A stretch of DNA of 64,000 nt from Ditylenchus dipsaci (lineage: Eukaryota > Nematoda > Chromadorea > Rhabditida > Anguinidae): NCBI GenBank assembly GCA_004194705.1, contig SADC01000103.1, positions 62,001 to 126,000 on the forward strand, given 5' to 3'. The position numbers and the translations under genes are program-made. Positions 20,855-31,853 of this stretch are shown one piece after another. The notes below the pieces were generated by a model. That model worked only from the letters and a program-made list of their open reading frames with translations. It did no database searches and was not told where the DNA came from. The stretch's first letter is position 1. The number at the start of each line of letters is the position of its first letter.

Positions 20855-20985
20855 ATTCCGCCTAAATATCGCCTAAATCGCGCCTAAAATTTAGGCGCGA
20901 CTTAGGCGATATTTAGGCGAACATGATTTTAAATGCATCTCGAATGCATTGTGGTGATGAGCGCTTAATTAGGCGATATTGCGAA
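20855..20985. repeat. TTAGGCGATATTTAGGCG palindromic word cluster
   Basis: CGCCTAAATATCGCCTAAAT pairs with ATTTAGGCGCGACTTAGGCG and neighbours, and another GGCGATATT follows at about 20970. A related GTTTAGGCGC word occurs at about 27290. It resembles a hAT subterminal cluster but no ends were found. The open frame at 20228-20584 is uncertain and not called. Confidence 0.5.
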
Positions 20986-21169
20986 CTATATTTGACAGTG
21001 CAAATTAAAAGCCCATTTTTTTTTTTGGAACATCCCTGCTTTTCTAGTCTCGTGTTAAATTTGAGATTGAAAACAATTTTAATCAAAATCAAGCAAAACA
21101 AAATCGAATCATCGAAAAAAATAGCCGCTATTTGCCCGCTATTTGTAAATTATGCTACAGTTAATTATT

Positions 21170-21365
21170 AAAATACAGTCAACTTTTCCAATACAGTCGA
21201 CTATCCCAATATAGTCAACGATCCCAATACATTCAGCTCTCAGTCAACAACACAGTTAATTATCCCAATAAGTCAACTATCCCAATACAGTCAACTATCC
21301 CAATATAGTCAACTATCCAATACAGTTAACTCTTGCTATACAGTCAACTCTCCAACACTTTCAAC
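21170..21365. repeat. Tandem repeat, CCCAATACAGTCAACTAT units
   Basis: About ten imperfect units of 18-20 bp (AATACAGTCAACTATCCC and variants such as AATATAGTCAACGATCCC). The spacing and the AGTCAAC core resemble the array in the 10480 repeat. Confidence 0.85.
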
Positions 21366-21702
21366 GATGCTAACTCAATGGTTAACCAACCAGAGCACGA
21401 CTTTTCTCATCGATTTCGGTAAAGTATATAGATAATAATTATAATAATATAGATAATATAAACTAGTATCCCTGAACCCAATTAACAGCCTCCAGACATC
21501 GATCATCTGAAAAAATTGTTTCACATATAAACGGAAAACAAAATAACAAATAACATTGCTCAATTTTTCAGGAATTATTCCATCACCTAACCTTACTCTA
21601 AAATGATCACACAAGTTGTCAATAATTGTCTGAAAATTTTTATTGCCTCATGACAGTTGGAATTTTCATAACATTTTCTTATTTATTTTTAAATCAAATC
21701 AT

Positions 21703-23302
21703 TGCCGGAATGCACCATTATAAAGTTTAAAGTTATAATTAAAGTTAGAGTTATTGTTTAAAGTTAAATGCATCATTTTTAATGGTGCATACGAAAGAGT
21801 TAAAGTTAAAGTTAGTGTTAAAGTTAAAGTTCAATATTAATAGCCATGCACCATCACAAGGTTAAAGTTAAAGATAATGTTAAAGATATAGTTCAAAGTT
21901 AATGTTAATGTTTGTGCAAATGCACCATTTTAAGGTTGAAGTTATAGTTAATAGTTAGTGTTTAATGTTAAAGTTTTTTCGACATGCACCATTTAAAAAG
22001 ATGAAACTAACATTTTGGAAGTATTTTAGAACTAAGAAGCTAATATTGCTAATAATACTTGCTAATAAGCTAAATAAATATTTGCCATTGTTATGCCGAG
22101 TATTTTATAATTATAGTTGCAGAGTTAATTATTACAGTAACAAATTTAGCTGTAAAAGACCTGATGGATTATTAAGGAGGCAAAAATATCCAGATATCAC
22201 TCAGAAATTCGGATGTCGAAAATTTTGAGTAGTTCCGGGTGGTTTAAGGTGAATCGAGATGGTTTGAAAATGGTTCGGGGTGGTTTGGGATGGTTTGGGG
22301 TGGTTTGGGGTGATTCGAGATGGTTTGGGGTAGTTTTGGGTGATTCGGGGTAGTTTGAGCGGGTTGGGGTGATTCGAGATAGTTTGGGGTAGTCTTGGGT
22401 GGTTCGCGGTAGTTTGAGACAATTTGGGGTGATTCGAGATGGTTTAGGATGGTTTGGGGTGGCTTGGGGTGCTTGGGGTGGTTTGGGGTTGTTTTGGGTG
22501 GTTCAGGGTGGTTTGGGACGGTTTGGGATGATTCGAGATGGTTTGGGATGGTTTGGGGTGGTTTGGGTTAGTTTTGTGTGATTTGGGACGGTTCGGGTGA
22601 TTCGGGCTCATTCGGGCTCATTCGGGCTCTTCGGGTGGTTTGGGGTAGTTTGATGTGATTCGGGATAGTTTGGGGTGGTTAGATTGGTTTGAGACGATTT
22701 GAGGGTGTTTTGATGATGAGAAATGGTTTAGGCGAGTTAGTGGTGTTCAGGGCCCGAATTCGTGAGTTTTTTGTTGTCAAGTGTTGATTCTGACCAAAAA
22801 ATCGTGTTTTTCGCATGATTCTAGGTATAGAAATGCCCTTCTGAAAGTATGGTACAAGTACTTAAACATTTAACTTTAACTTTAAACTACCTCAAAAGGT
22901 AGTTTAAAGTTAAAGTTTAAAGTTCGATTTTTTCCACTGACACTTGGGGTTAAATGCACCATTATATAGTTAAAGTTAATGTTCAATGTTAAAAGTTAAA
23001 GTTTAATGTTAATGCCCTAATGCACCTTTTTTTTAACTTTATCATGGTGCATACCAATTAACAATAACTTTAACTTCAAACTTTAACTTTATAAATGGTG
23101 CATTTGAAAAACTTTAACTTTATATTGGTGCATATCAAAAAACATTAACTCTAACTTTAAACTTTAACTCTATAATTGGTGCATACCAATAACTTTAACT
23201 TTAACATTATCTTTAACTTTAACTTTAACATTATGCACCAATATGAACAATAACTTTAACTTTGAACTTTAACTTTAAACTTTATAATGGTGCATTCCGG
23301 CA
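21703..23302. mobile_element. 1.6-kb inverted-repeat element with AAAGTTAAAGTT arms and a minisatellite core
   Basis: Ends are TGCCGGAATGCACCATTATA and TATAATGGTGCATTCCGGCA. Both arms consist of repeated TTAAAGTTAAAGTT with recurrent TGCACCAT words. The centre (22215-22735) is a GGGTGGTTTGGGATGATTCG minisatellite. The flanks share CAT, so the duplication could be 3 bp or absent. The right end lies five bases from the stop codon of the ubiquitin-ART gene, so it probably sits in or beside its 3' UTR. Confidence 0.75.
22215..22735. repeat. Minisatellite, GGGTGGTTTGGGATGATTCG units
   Basis: Tens of 10-bp-derived units (GGTTTGGGGT, GGTGATTCGA and similar) run head to tail. G-rich strand bias could favour G-quadruplexes (inference). 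The open frames on both strands are repeat artefacts. Confidence 0.9.
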
Positions 23303-23306
23303 CATT

Positions 23307-26300
23307 TTAAAGACATAAACATAAAAAAATTGTTAAAAAATTTTGATTCATTTCGTAAACACAAATTCCATAAGGACGGATAGCCTTTTCTACCGGTAAA
23401 AGCCAGTATAAACTTGTGTTCTGGTTCAGTTTCGTTGGTCTCGACAACATTTATTTGTGCTGGATCTACACGAGTTTGGAACAGAACTCGGTAATTTTTT
23501 CCCTGTGAATATTTTATAAATATTATTTTCGCCGTGACTTTATTAATTCTATTTTTCATCTCTCTTTTATAGATGGTCTTTATAAGAGAGGATTTTGTTT
23601 TGTAATTACGGGTGTGAGCTGGTGTCGTGAAAAGTATTTTATTTAACCCTAGGACTACCAAAATTTTGATTTTTTTTCAACATTCCTCTTAACTTCAAAA
23701 ATGCATGTAGCTATAAACTTTTTGTGTCTTTTAAAGGGGGGGGGGGGAAGCCATTTAGGTTTGAAAAAGTGGCTTCCATGGCACAGTGCGTAAGTGCTCG
23801 CGTTTTTTGGCCCAAAATGGTGTTTTTTGGTGTTGCAGGTTCAATCCCACGTAGGGGCACACTATTTTTTTTGGCTTGTTTGGCCAGTTAAGAGGTAATT
23901 AGACTGTTTTGACGCCAGATTCGGGATAAGCGACCCAAATTACCTCTAAAATGTCCAAGCAAGCCAAAAAATAGTGTGCTACTACGTGGATTGAACCTGC
24001 AACACCAAAAAAACACCATTTTGGGCCAAAAAACGCGAGCACTTACGCACTGCACCATGGAAGCACTTTTTCAAACCTAAATGGCTTCCAACCCTCCCCC
24101 CCTCCCCCCTCCCCCCCCCCCCTTAAAAGCAATGTCTGCACAACATTTTTTTTAAATAGTCATTTTTCATGAATATATAACACACCCTTTTCTAGTTGTG
24201 AATGAATTCAATTTTCAAAAAAACTGGCATCTTTTACCATGGATCAATATGACTCCGAAATTCATTATTACCGTTTTTTGTCGATTTTACTGTTCATTAT
24301 ATGCTGATGAATGTGAGTTTTTTGTAACATTTCAATGCTCTTTCTCATAGTATCAATAATTTTCCGATGAGATAATTATTTTCTAAAAATTTAACATTTT
24401 CTGAAATCTTGTTTTTCTACTCTACATTTTTTTGAAAAGAAATAAGGTTAACCATAAATAGTTAACCATAAATTCCATCTGAAAAAAGGTTGAAAAGCTG
24501 CAAAAAGTTATATACATCAATATATAGTAAACTGTAAAATGGGCATGAATCGCTAATAATTGGTCTGGTGTCATATTGACCCCACGGTAGTCCTAGGGTC
24601 AAAGGTTTTAATTTTATTTGGGACCATGAATCTATAAACATTTTGAGATTCAGTACAATACAACGTCGTTATAACATACCTCTCGATGTAACGTACCCCT
24701 AGGGTCCGTTCTGAGAAGGTATGTTATAACGAGGCTGACTGTAAAATCTGCTCTCGATGAACCGGCACTCCTGGGGACCAGCCTTGGGGGCCAGTTTATC
24801 GGGTGCCAGTTTATTAAGATGTCACTTCGCCTTATTTCTTTGTCGGCCAGCCAAATAGGGCTTTTGAAAAGTGCCGGTTTATCGAGGGTGCCAGTTTAAC
24901 GAGAATCGACTATGCTCCCAAATTTTTGGTTTTATAAAAAAGAATGACCAAAATGTACTTTTCAGAATTTGTGTTTGCAGTCCTTATGTATGCCTAAAAT
25001 TGAAAAGCGGAATCGGTGAATCTCGTAAAAGTTGATAAAACGCTTTGCAAAATATTCACTTTAGCCCGAGACCCTCAAAGCAGAGAGGCAGAGAATTAGA
25101 GAAGGGTGCTCTATCAGTGAGAATACGGTATTTTAAAAACATTTTTCGAGAAATTTCAACCTGATAAGTGTGTTCATGTGCAAAGTCAAGAGCAGCCTTG
25201 GGATTAGGAGTGCAGTAAATGCCTTTTCCATAAGCAAAGCGCCTTCCGTGTTCCAGCAATAAACCTCTTTTGACAATTGCGGAAAGGTTGCTGACATCTG
25301 TGCCGTGGTAAGCTACTGGCCATTCTTCACCGTCCGAATGTGCTCGATCACCAGAAGAGCCAAGCCATTTGTCATCTGAATATTTGCCAAGCACCTAAAA
25401 AATTTTCAATAGGGTAATAAAACACAAAATGTCTGACATTATCACTGAGCCTACCCTTATCAACTGTTTTAACCGTGTATTTTTTAAGACAACAAACGGC
25501 TGGAATCCGTTATTTGGTGCCCTCGCAAAGGCACCCAGAAATAGGGGTTTCAAATATTTTAATTAAAAGTATAGGGCATTTATAGTCGACGCTCGATAGG
25601 GCATCGCTCTGAAAAGCGGCCCTAGCCGAACGCAAAATCGAGCTGGGCCCAATAATGAGCGATGCTATATCGACGTCCACTGTGATACCATTTACTTTGC
25701 TCCTTAAGTCAAAAAGGGGTAAAACGGAATTTTGCAGCTAATTCTCGTAATTTTGCAGCAAATGTTTCATAAAATGACTCGGATTGCTCAGAACTTCACC
25801 CTTGAGTGGTCAGAAGCCCCTGAAAGTTGGTCTTTTGGGGGTTTACTAAAGGGGGAGGTAAGCTTTTTGCAAAAATTCGATTGGGTGGATCAGAATTCCA
25901 GTCTGATGGGCTTAATCGCTTAGAATTTCAGGTTTATGGTGGTTTTGAGCGGTCTAGGGTGGAATTCTGAGCGATTAAGCCTATCGGACTGGAATTCTGA
26001 TCCGCCCAATCGAATTTTCGCAAAACGTTACCTCGCCCCCCCTTTAATAAACCCTCAAAAAACCAACTTTCAGGGGCTTCTGGCCACACCAGGGTGAGGT
26101 TCTGAGCAATTCAAGTCATTTTATAAAACGTTTCCTGCAAAATTACGAGAATTCGCTGCGAAATTACGAGATTTTGCTGCAAACAAAATTATTTTACACC
26201 ATTCGAAAGCCCGTAACTCAGGAAAATGTTTTGCTCTAGTATCTTTGCAAAATAATGCCCCTCCGCCCTTTTAAAGTTGGGAACAGATTTTCGGAATTTT

Positions 26301-26620
26301 TTGGCTACCATCTTCAAAAAGTGACTGTTATCGCTTGGATAGGAAAACAACTCGTCGTAAACTTCAATATTAATAAACCTTAATAGCATGTCGCATAGAT
26401 CCTAGTGGTCGAGTGTATTCAAAATTGCCCCTGGAGTATTGCACATTGTCTGCTTCAATGTTTTGAAAGTCATAATTCCAAGAAGGATCAAGACCTTGCA
26501 AATCTAAAAGCATTTTGAATATCCTCCTCCGCGCAGAGCTAGTATAAGATGTAGGGTCGAGCCGGTTTCAATGTTATACTGTTGAAGTATAATATCATCT
26601 TGCAGTTGTCTTCCAGCGTG
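23307..26620 (-). CDS. Ubiquitin-like / ADP-ribosyltransferase-like fusion protein (5' end not found)
   Basis: Three exons on the minus strand. Exon A (26620-26379) opens [18 protein letters not shown] and reaches [12 protein letters not shown], the C-terminal half of ubiquitin including Leu-Arg-Gly-Gly. After a one-base shift it continues [19 protein letters not shown] and [19 protein letters not shown]. Exon B (25394-25161) gives [17 protein letters not shown], then [10 protein letters not shown] (His-Gly-Thr, like the NAD-binding motif of PARP-type ARTs) and [19 protein letters not shown] (the Tyr motif). Exon C (23502-23307) gives [14 protein letters not shown] and, after another one-base shift, [15 protein letters not shown] to the stop. 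The probable role is ADP-ribosyl transfer or binding coupled to ubiquitin. The N-terminal half of the ubiquitin fold was not found upstream. Both introns hold hairpin elements. Exon borders have GT-AG sites in phase 0. The domain call is from motifs recalled by eye. Confidence 0.72.
23733..24130. mobile_element. tRNA-like foldback element (both arms with pol III-like boxes)
   Basis: A near-perfect hairpin ending in poly-G and poly-C blocks. Each arm, read inward, contains TGGCACAGTGCGTAAGTGC (A-box-like), TTTTTTGGCCCAAAATGGTG and TGCAGGTTCAATCC (B-box-like), then TTTTGGCTTGTTTGGCCAG. The loop holds GACGCCAGATTCGGGATAAG. Relatives lie at 3020, 18785, 33923 and 43870. It sits in the last intron of the ubiquitin-ART gene. 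Confidence 0.85.
24655..24910. repeat. Two adjacent Tigger-like MITE fragments
   Basis: First unit: GTTATAACATACCTCTCGAT against GGTATGTTATAACGAGGCTG. Second unit: CTCGATGAACCGGCACTCC against AAGTGCCGGTTTATCGAGGG. Each has its own matched word beside a CTCGAT-type end. It is intronic in the ubiquitin-ART gene. Confidence 0.65.
25582..25684. repeat. Tigger-like MITE, word TAGGGCATCGCTC
   Basis: AGTCGACGCTCGATAGGGCA at the left and GAGCGATGCTATATCGACGT at the right are inverted. It lies in the intron between exons A and B of the ubiquitin-ART gene. Confidence 0.6.
25733..26172. repeat. Long hairpin, about 205-bp arms
   Basis: Left-arm blocks CAGAAGCCCCTGAAAGTTGG and CGATTGGGTGGATCAGAATT return as CCAACTTTCAGGGGCTTCTG and AATTCTGATCCGCCCAATCG. 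The arms are highly similar, which suggests a young element. It lies within the ubiquitin-ART intron. Confidence 0.9.
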
Positions 26621-26664
26621 CTGAAAATTGTTCAATTACTTGAATTGCTTATTAAAAGCTACCA

Positions 26665-26748
26665 CAGTCGACGCTTTCCATAACAGACCTGAAGGAACCT
26701 ACTTTTTTGTCCGTTATAGAGAGGGTCCCTTATGGAGAGCGTCGACTG
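26665..26748. repeat. Tigger-like MITE, word CCATAACAGACC
   Basis: CAGTCGACGCTTTCCATAAC and CTTATGGAGAGCGTCGACTG are inverted ends. A second left end, CAGTCGACGCTTGTCATAAC, begins at 26784 without a clear partner. Both lie upstream of exon A, where the missing ubiquitin N-terminal exon would be expected. Confidence 0.7.
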
Positions 26749-27554
26749 TAGTGGAAAATGGCGCCTATCAGTGCCTCTTATACAGTCGACGCTTGTCATA
26801 ACGTAACTCGATATATATAACGTAAATTTAAGGTCAATGGCAAAAGTAAAAAGCAACATTTTTGGCGTAAAAATTTTCACTTTCACAGAATCTGATGATC
26901 ATTTCCCGTAAAAATCCGGGTCGAGAAACACGAATATGCAATCGGTTTTTGAAAATTCACCTCGAAAGTGGGTCAGCCGGGGGGGGGGGGGGATGGGGGC
27001 GTTGGCAAGTAAAGTCTAGCCAAACTAAGTACACATCTGTTATCGAAGTCCAAGTATTGTCTTCTGAAAAATAATTACCTGATCTTGGACAACCTTTAAT
27101 ACACCCATAACCACCTTAAACCACTTTGAATCGTTCAAATTTAAAGCCCAAAGCCACTTTAACGACTCTGAACCGCGAAAAAAAATCAATCCACCCAAAG
27201 AATCTCAAATAATTTTCAGTCGTCTGAAAAGCCTCTAATCCTTCTGAATAACTTCAAAGAGTTTTTGGGACGCCTGTAAGTTTGGACGTTTAGGCGCTTG
27301 TGAGGCGCCTGTCCACCCTTGTTTTTCCAAATATTGGTATAGACAAAAGAGAATAAATGAGCATTTTGAGACTCGCAGATCACTACCTTGCTTTCAACAG
27401 AGTTCATATTTTGTACAAGACATAAGCAGTAAGAGAGAAGAAAGGTGGCCGGACTTTGTTAACACAGTAGCACTTCTTTTTTCACCAATTAGGCTTGCCT
27501 ATGAACCTTTATGAAATTATTTTGAAACACAAAACAGAAAAAAGTGCAAAACTA

Positions 27555-27692
27555 CGAAATTTTCCGTACAATTTATCGGCTCCTTTGCTAGGATCGTCTT
27601 CATTAGTACTAAAGACTTTCACACGTTGCTTAGCGCCATGATTAACATGAAAATTAGAACAACAATTCACACGGATGCGTGACCAGCAAAAT
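27555..27692 (-). other. Possible exon, 5' end of the ubiquitin-ART gene or unrelated
   Basis: The minus-strand frame reads RIRVNCCSNFHVNHGAKQRV and STNEDDPSKGADKLYGKF, which looks protein-like (acidic and basic residues mixed, no long runs) and ends near a GTAGTT donor. Only sequence between the receptor copy-2 flank and the ART gene makes it a candidate upstream exon. I recognise no domain. From 26800 to 27500 I see only a degraded minisatellite related to 22215. Confidence 0.25.
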
Positions 27693-27864
27693 CTACCATA
27701 CCATAGTTATTTCAAAAATATTGTATCTTTCATCATAAAAAACGTGAAGCAATGAGAAAAAAATAAAAGTTGGTTCTGAACTCTCATCTATATAATAACA
27801 AGGAAAGGAAAATAAAGCTGAATAAAACCTAAAAAGCCTAGCTGTTTTCATTTTACCAATAACA

Positions 27865-28867
27865 ATGTCGGTGATTTCCCCGCCATCACTACCATTGCTC
27901 AAATTTTATTACCACTATTCCAGCTTTACACTTTTCACAACTTGGTTCCTAGCTCCATTTATGTTCTATGTCATACTGACCAAGTCCAAAAGTATTGGCA
28001 ACTTCAAATGGTTCATTTTCAACCAGGCTTTTTGGGGCACTATATTCGAACTGCCATGGGAATCTCCAAACCAGTAATATTGACTCCTCTGGGCGGCGGT
28101 TATCAGTCTGGATTCGGAAAAAATAGTTTTGGATACACCAGCAGTGTTGCCTATATTCTAGTATGTATAGGGGCAGCCCTTAATTTGTTTACTGGCCTGA
28201 TTTTGACTTTATTCATACGCTACTTTCTCATATTTCCAAGAAACCATTTAAAATGGCTGAACACTAAAATATTAACTGTAGCAATTTTAGTATTATTATT
28301 TTTGCTATATTGCTGTCTTTCTTATGCTGTTTTCTCAGTCGTTATAGCTAATCGAGAAACAGCTGTTACCTGGGCAAAATCCTATGACCCAATTGTAGGA
28401 AAATATTTTGAAGAAGAGCCGACTTTTATTGTCCTACCAAATCCGTACATATTTGTGCCAGTATTATTGGCTTTTATCACATTCATTATGGTCATTATGT
28501 TAGAGCCTGTGGTTTTTGGATTCTTTATTCACCAGCTTCTGAAACGAAAATCGCAACATTTTAAAAGCACAACGCAAAGGTCAATGATTATCACTTCTTT
28601 GGTTCAAGCTTTCACCGTTACCGGCTTTTTGTTGCTGCCTTTTACAACTTTTTTATTTTTGATTATGTTTGAGATTTCTCATTCTTCTTCAGCCATGACC
28701 ATTGCTTTGTGTGTTATTGACACTCATTCAATTGTAGAGTTTGTTGTTACCCTTTATTGTGTTTCACCATACAGAAATTTGTACTGAAACTGCTTGATCT
28801 CTTTTGGAAAAACAAAATTGATAATTCTTTGCCTACATTAAGGTCTTCTCCTTTCATGTCTCATTGA
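27865..28867 (+). pseudogene. SRH/STR-like seven-transmembrane chemoreceptor, copy 2 (two frameshifts)
   Basis: A paralogue of 4151-5127 and the best preserved of the three. The start is MSVISPPSLPLLKFYYHYSS. The frame breaks first at about 28050, where GAACTGCC lacks one A relative to the expected codons (after WGTIFE), and resumes TAMGISKPVILTPLGGGYQ. Helices 3-7 are then open to CVSPYRN, where a second one-base loss before TTTGTACTG cuts the tail; the restored tail would end SSPFMSH at 28867. Helix 6-7 reads SMIITSLVQAFTVTGFLLLP then MTIALCVIDTHSIVEFVVTL. About 90 bp of 5' flank (27690-27785) is shared with copy 3, so the pair arose by segmental duplication. The gene is intronless. A membrane chemoreceptor role is inferred from the family. 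Confidence 0.68.
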
Positions 28868-29189
28868 AGTATTGAAAATTTTGTTTCGAATATACTTTAC
28901 ATTAATATTTTTTGAAATATATGTTGTTGAGATTATAAATGTTGGGAAAAAAAACTAAAAATTGCATTATTTTAAAACCGAAGGATGAAAAACAGACACC
29001 CATGGACCTCTAATGAAGAAAATACGGTAAATTTATTTATTTATCAGACAAATAACGCCTTTACAAAGAGTTTGAGTTACAAGTGAGGATAAACTACAAT
29101 TTTTCGAATTTACATCTTTCAAATGATCGATTACAACGAAAAGTCAAAAAAATATACATAAATTCAACAACAAGAGAAAAAAAGGTTGC

Positions 29190-29662
29190 GGTATAGAATC
29201 CCCCCCTCCGCACGCAGAGTGGTCGGATGGAGGAGATAACCTAACATTCATGTTTCTCGACCCTGATTATATGAGAAAGCCGGCTGTTTTTTTTATTCTG
29301 AGGAAAAAAAAATTTTGAACCACAAGGGTATCATGGTTTTTAGTCAAAATTTGAAAAATTCAAATTGGCGCTTTTTGAATTAAAACGGAAAAAGGGCTGT
29401 ATTGGGAGGGGAAGGGAATGAAAGGGAGCCATTTTCATGGCAAAATGATAAAAAAAAATTAGATGATTGTATTCTTCAACTGTCTTACCATGTTTTCAAC
29501 TGGTCCGTAGTAAGAGCCTTGCTCGGAATCATGTCTAAAAGGAAAGTGAGAGCGCAAATCTCTAACCCACCAAGCTCGAATATGAAGTTATGAGAAACTT
29601 GATTATGAGGTTATCTCTTCCATCCGAGCACTCTGCGTGGGAGGGGGTTTCTATACTCAAGC
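29190..29662. repeat. Foldback element with about 55-bp ends
   Basis: GGTATAGAATCCCCCCCTCC...GTCGGATGGAGGAGATAACC pairs with GAGGTTATCTCTTCCATCC...GGAGGGGGTTTCTATAC. A fragment of the 8118 MITE (CTCGGAATCATGTCTAAAAG) has been captured inside. The enclosed open frame is not called. Confidence 0.8.
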
Positions 29663-29881
29663 CAAAAAATTTACAGAAACTTGAATTATTTTTGTAAATT
29701 CTAATTTATTTTATGCCAAATTGAAATTAAAAGGGCTAGGCAGAATTCATTTCATTCTATCATTTTATTGTTCTGCATGAAAACGCTTCATGAGTTACAG
29801 ACTTATAAAATACAACGTTCGAATAACAGCGCTGGGAGCTGTTATTTGTAAATAGAAATTCAAATGTAAATTAATTTTATA

Positions 29882-30083
29882 CAGTCCACTCTCGATACAG
29901 TGTAGCTCGCGGGATCGGGAAAATATACACCATATCGAAGGTTACACTATATCGAGGGTTACACTATATCGAGGGTACACTGTAAGCCAGTTTGGCTTAG
30001 AGCTGACAAAATGAGGTTGAAAAAATATGCACTATATCGAGATCTACACTATATCGAGGGTACACTGTATCGAGAGTTGACTG
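29882..30083. mobile_element. Tigger-like MITE, TA duplication, word ATACAGTGTAGC
   Basis: CAGTCCACTCTCGATACAGTG and CACTGTATCGAGAGTTGACTG are inverted, flanked by TA on both sides. The word ACACTATATCGAGGGT recurs four times inside. From 30090 to 31370 I see only partial repeats (for example the 8118 MITE fragment at 30200) and no supported gene. Confidence 0.8.
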
Positions 30084-31374
30084 TAACACTTATAACCCCG
30101 ACTGTAAGTTTCGTATACCGTATTTTTTTCCAACTCCCCATGGGGAGTCATTTCTAAGCTTGGTGGGGCTTGATGGGGAGGGGACGGGGCTGGCGAATTT
30201 CCTTCGACATGAATCCGAGCAAGATTCATGGTCGAAAATGCATTCAGAAACTCTTTTTGCCCAGTCCTAGTAAGAAAATAAGGAATACATGAAAAAATAG
30301 GACGTTCAGGTACCCTACAGTACTCTTTAGCTAAGTCCCCAAAGCAAAAAGTCGATTTTTGGTCAAAATTTTTTCGAAATGGACGGCCGCGTTCTTATAA
30401 CAACTTTGCCGCACGTTAAAAGTGCCAAAACATCGAAAAAACTTGTTTTTGGGTGCTTTTGGGATAGCAGCGAATAAGGGCATTAGGCCGGTTCCAGTCT
30501 TTGTTCAAATGTTCCAGTCTTTGATGCACAGTCGGTCAAACAAAACGCCAATTCGGAATTTAAAATTTTTAATGAAATTATGAAATCAAAGTTGAAAAAA
30601 AATTCCGCGCGTCAAACGTCGAAAATCGAATTTTTCTCGACTTTCGAGGTGAAAAGTCGAAATCGACGTGTCGAGTCGAGAACCCCAATTATTTTTTTGA
30701 ATTCCTAATTATTTTAAAATAAAGTTTCTTAGGCTGAATTAAGTGAAGCACTACAAGATTCTTGGTTATTAGGAGTAAAGCAGCGCGCCTGCCTGCAGCA
30801 GCGGTTCCCTGCCGATTATTTTAGTGGTTTGGTTCTCTTCGAGCTCCTCTTTTTTGATGATATAATTATTGCTTTACAAAAAAATAATCCTGAATATTTT
30901 CAGAATGATAACTTTTCAGAATGAAAAAAGTGTCCCGCGCGCATTCAAACTTGTCAAATTGTCATTGCCGGCAACGAATTAAACTGCTGAAATAATGCAG
31001 AATATTTACTGGGATTTATTATAGACTGAGAGAGATTCTTTATTTTTTTCAAACCGGAGCTGAGACAAAGGCACTGCTGCCAGAGACTTGAGCTAGAGAG
31101 CTGCTCACCATACCTGCATGCTCGAAAAAGTTGGCGCTGCTCCTCTTTAAAAGCACAAAATGACCGCTGCCGCCGGCGCCTAAAACCGCCAGGTGTTGTC
31201 GCCGCCAGCATCTAAGTAAGATTTGGCCAACACCAGAATAGATGCTGTTAAAACTTCAAAATGTCACAAATCTTTTGAAAATCTAGTACTGCGGCTATAA
31301 CCTGGCGCCGGCATCACTATAAAAGGACGTTGAGCGCCCGTGCAGGTATGCTTCCCAATGGCTAGTAGTTTTTT

Positions 31375-31502
31375 TCACAGATATCTTTTCCTGCTCCGCC
31401 TTCGGGGGCGCAGGGGGCTTGGTAGGTTAGAGATGCACGCGCGCACTTACCTTAGACATAATTCCGAGCAAGACCCTTGATCAAAAATCCATATAGAAAC
31501 TC
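31375..31502. repeat. Fragment of the 8118-8640 MITE
   Basis: GGGGGCTTGGTAGGTTAGAG, ACTTACCTTAGACATAATTC and GAGCAAGACCCTTGATCAAA match the right arm of the intact copy. Confidence 0.75.
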
Positions 31503-31853
31503 TTTTGCCACGGCCCACGTTGAAAAACATGGCGAAAACAGACAGAAAAGTTCTCAGAATAGTGGCCCACCATTATTCCCTTCCCAATACAGCCCCTATT
31601 TTCTTTTTAAGTTTCTACTTGAACACTTTCGGACTACTAGAGGGCATTTGGACTACCAAAAGTCTATTGGACTACTAAAGTGCAATTAACCCGAAACTTC
31701 TACATAACGTATGGATGGGTTGAGCCCGCGCTAAGAAACAACCCTCTGTATAACGAAAGTGGTTAGCCATAGACACAACAGACAAGTCAACTGCACCATA
31801 TATCGTGGCAGGACAAAATACCATTCAAAGATCACATCGCCACAACAATAATA

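Noticed and set aside
22201..22581. Open frames in the G-rich minisatellite
   Set aside because: Low-complexity translation of a 10-bp repeat.
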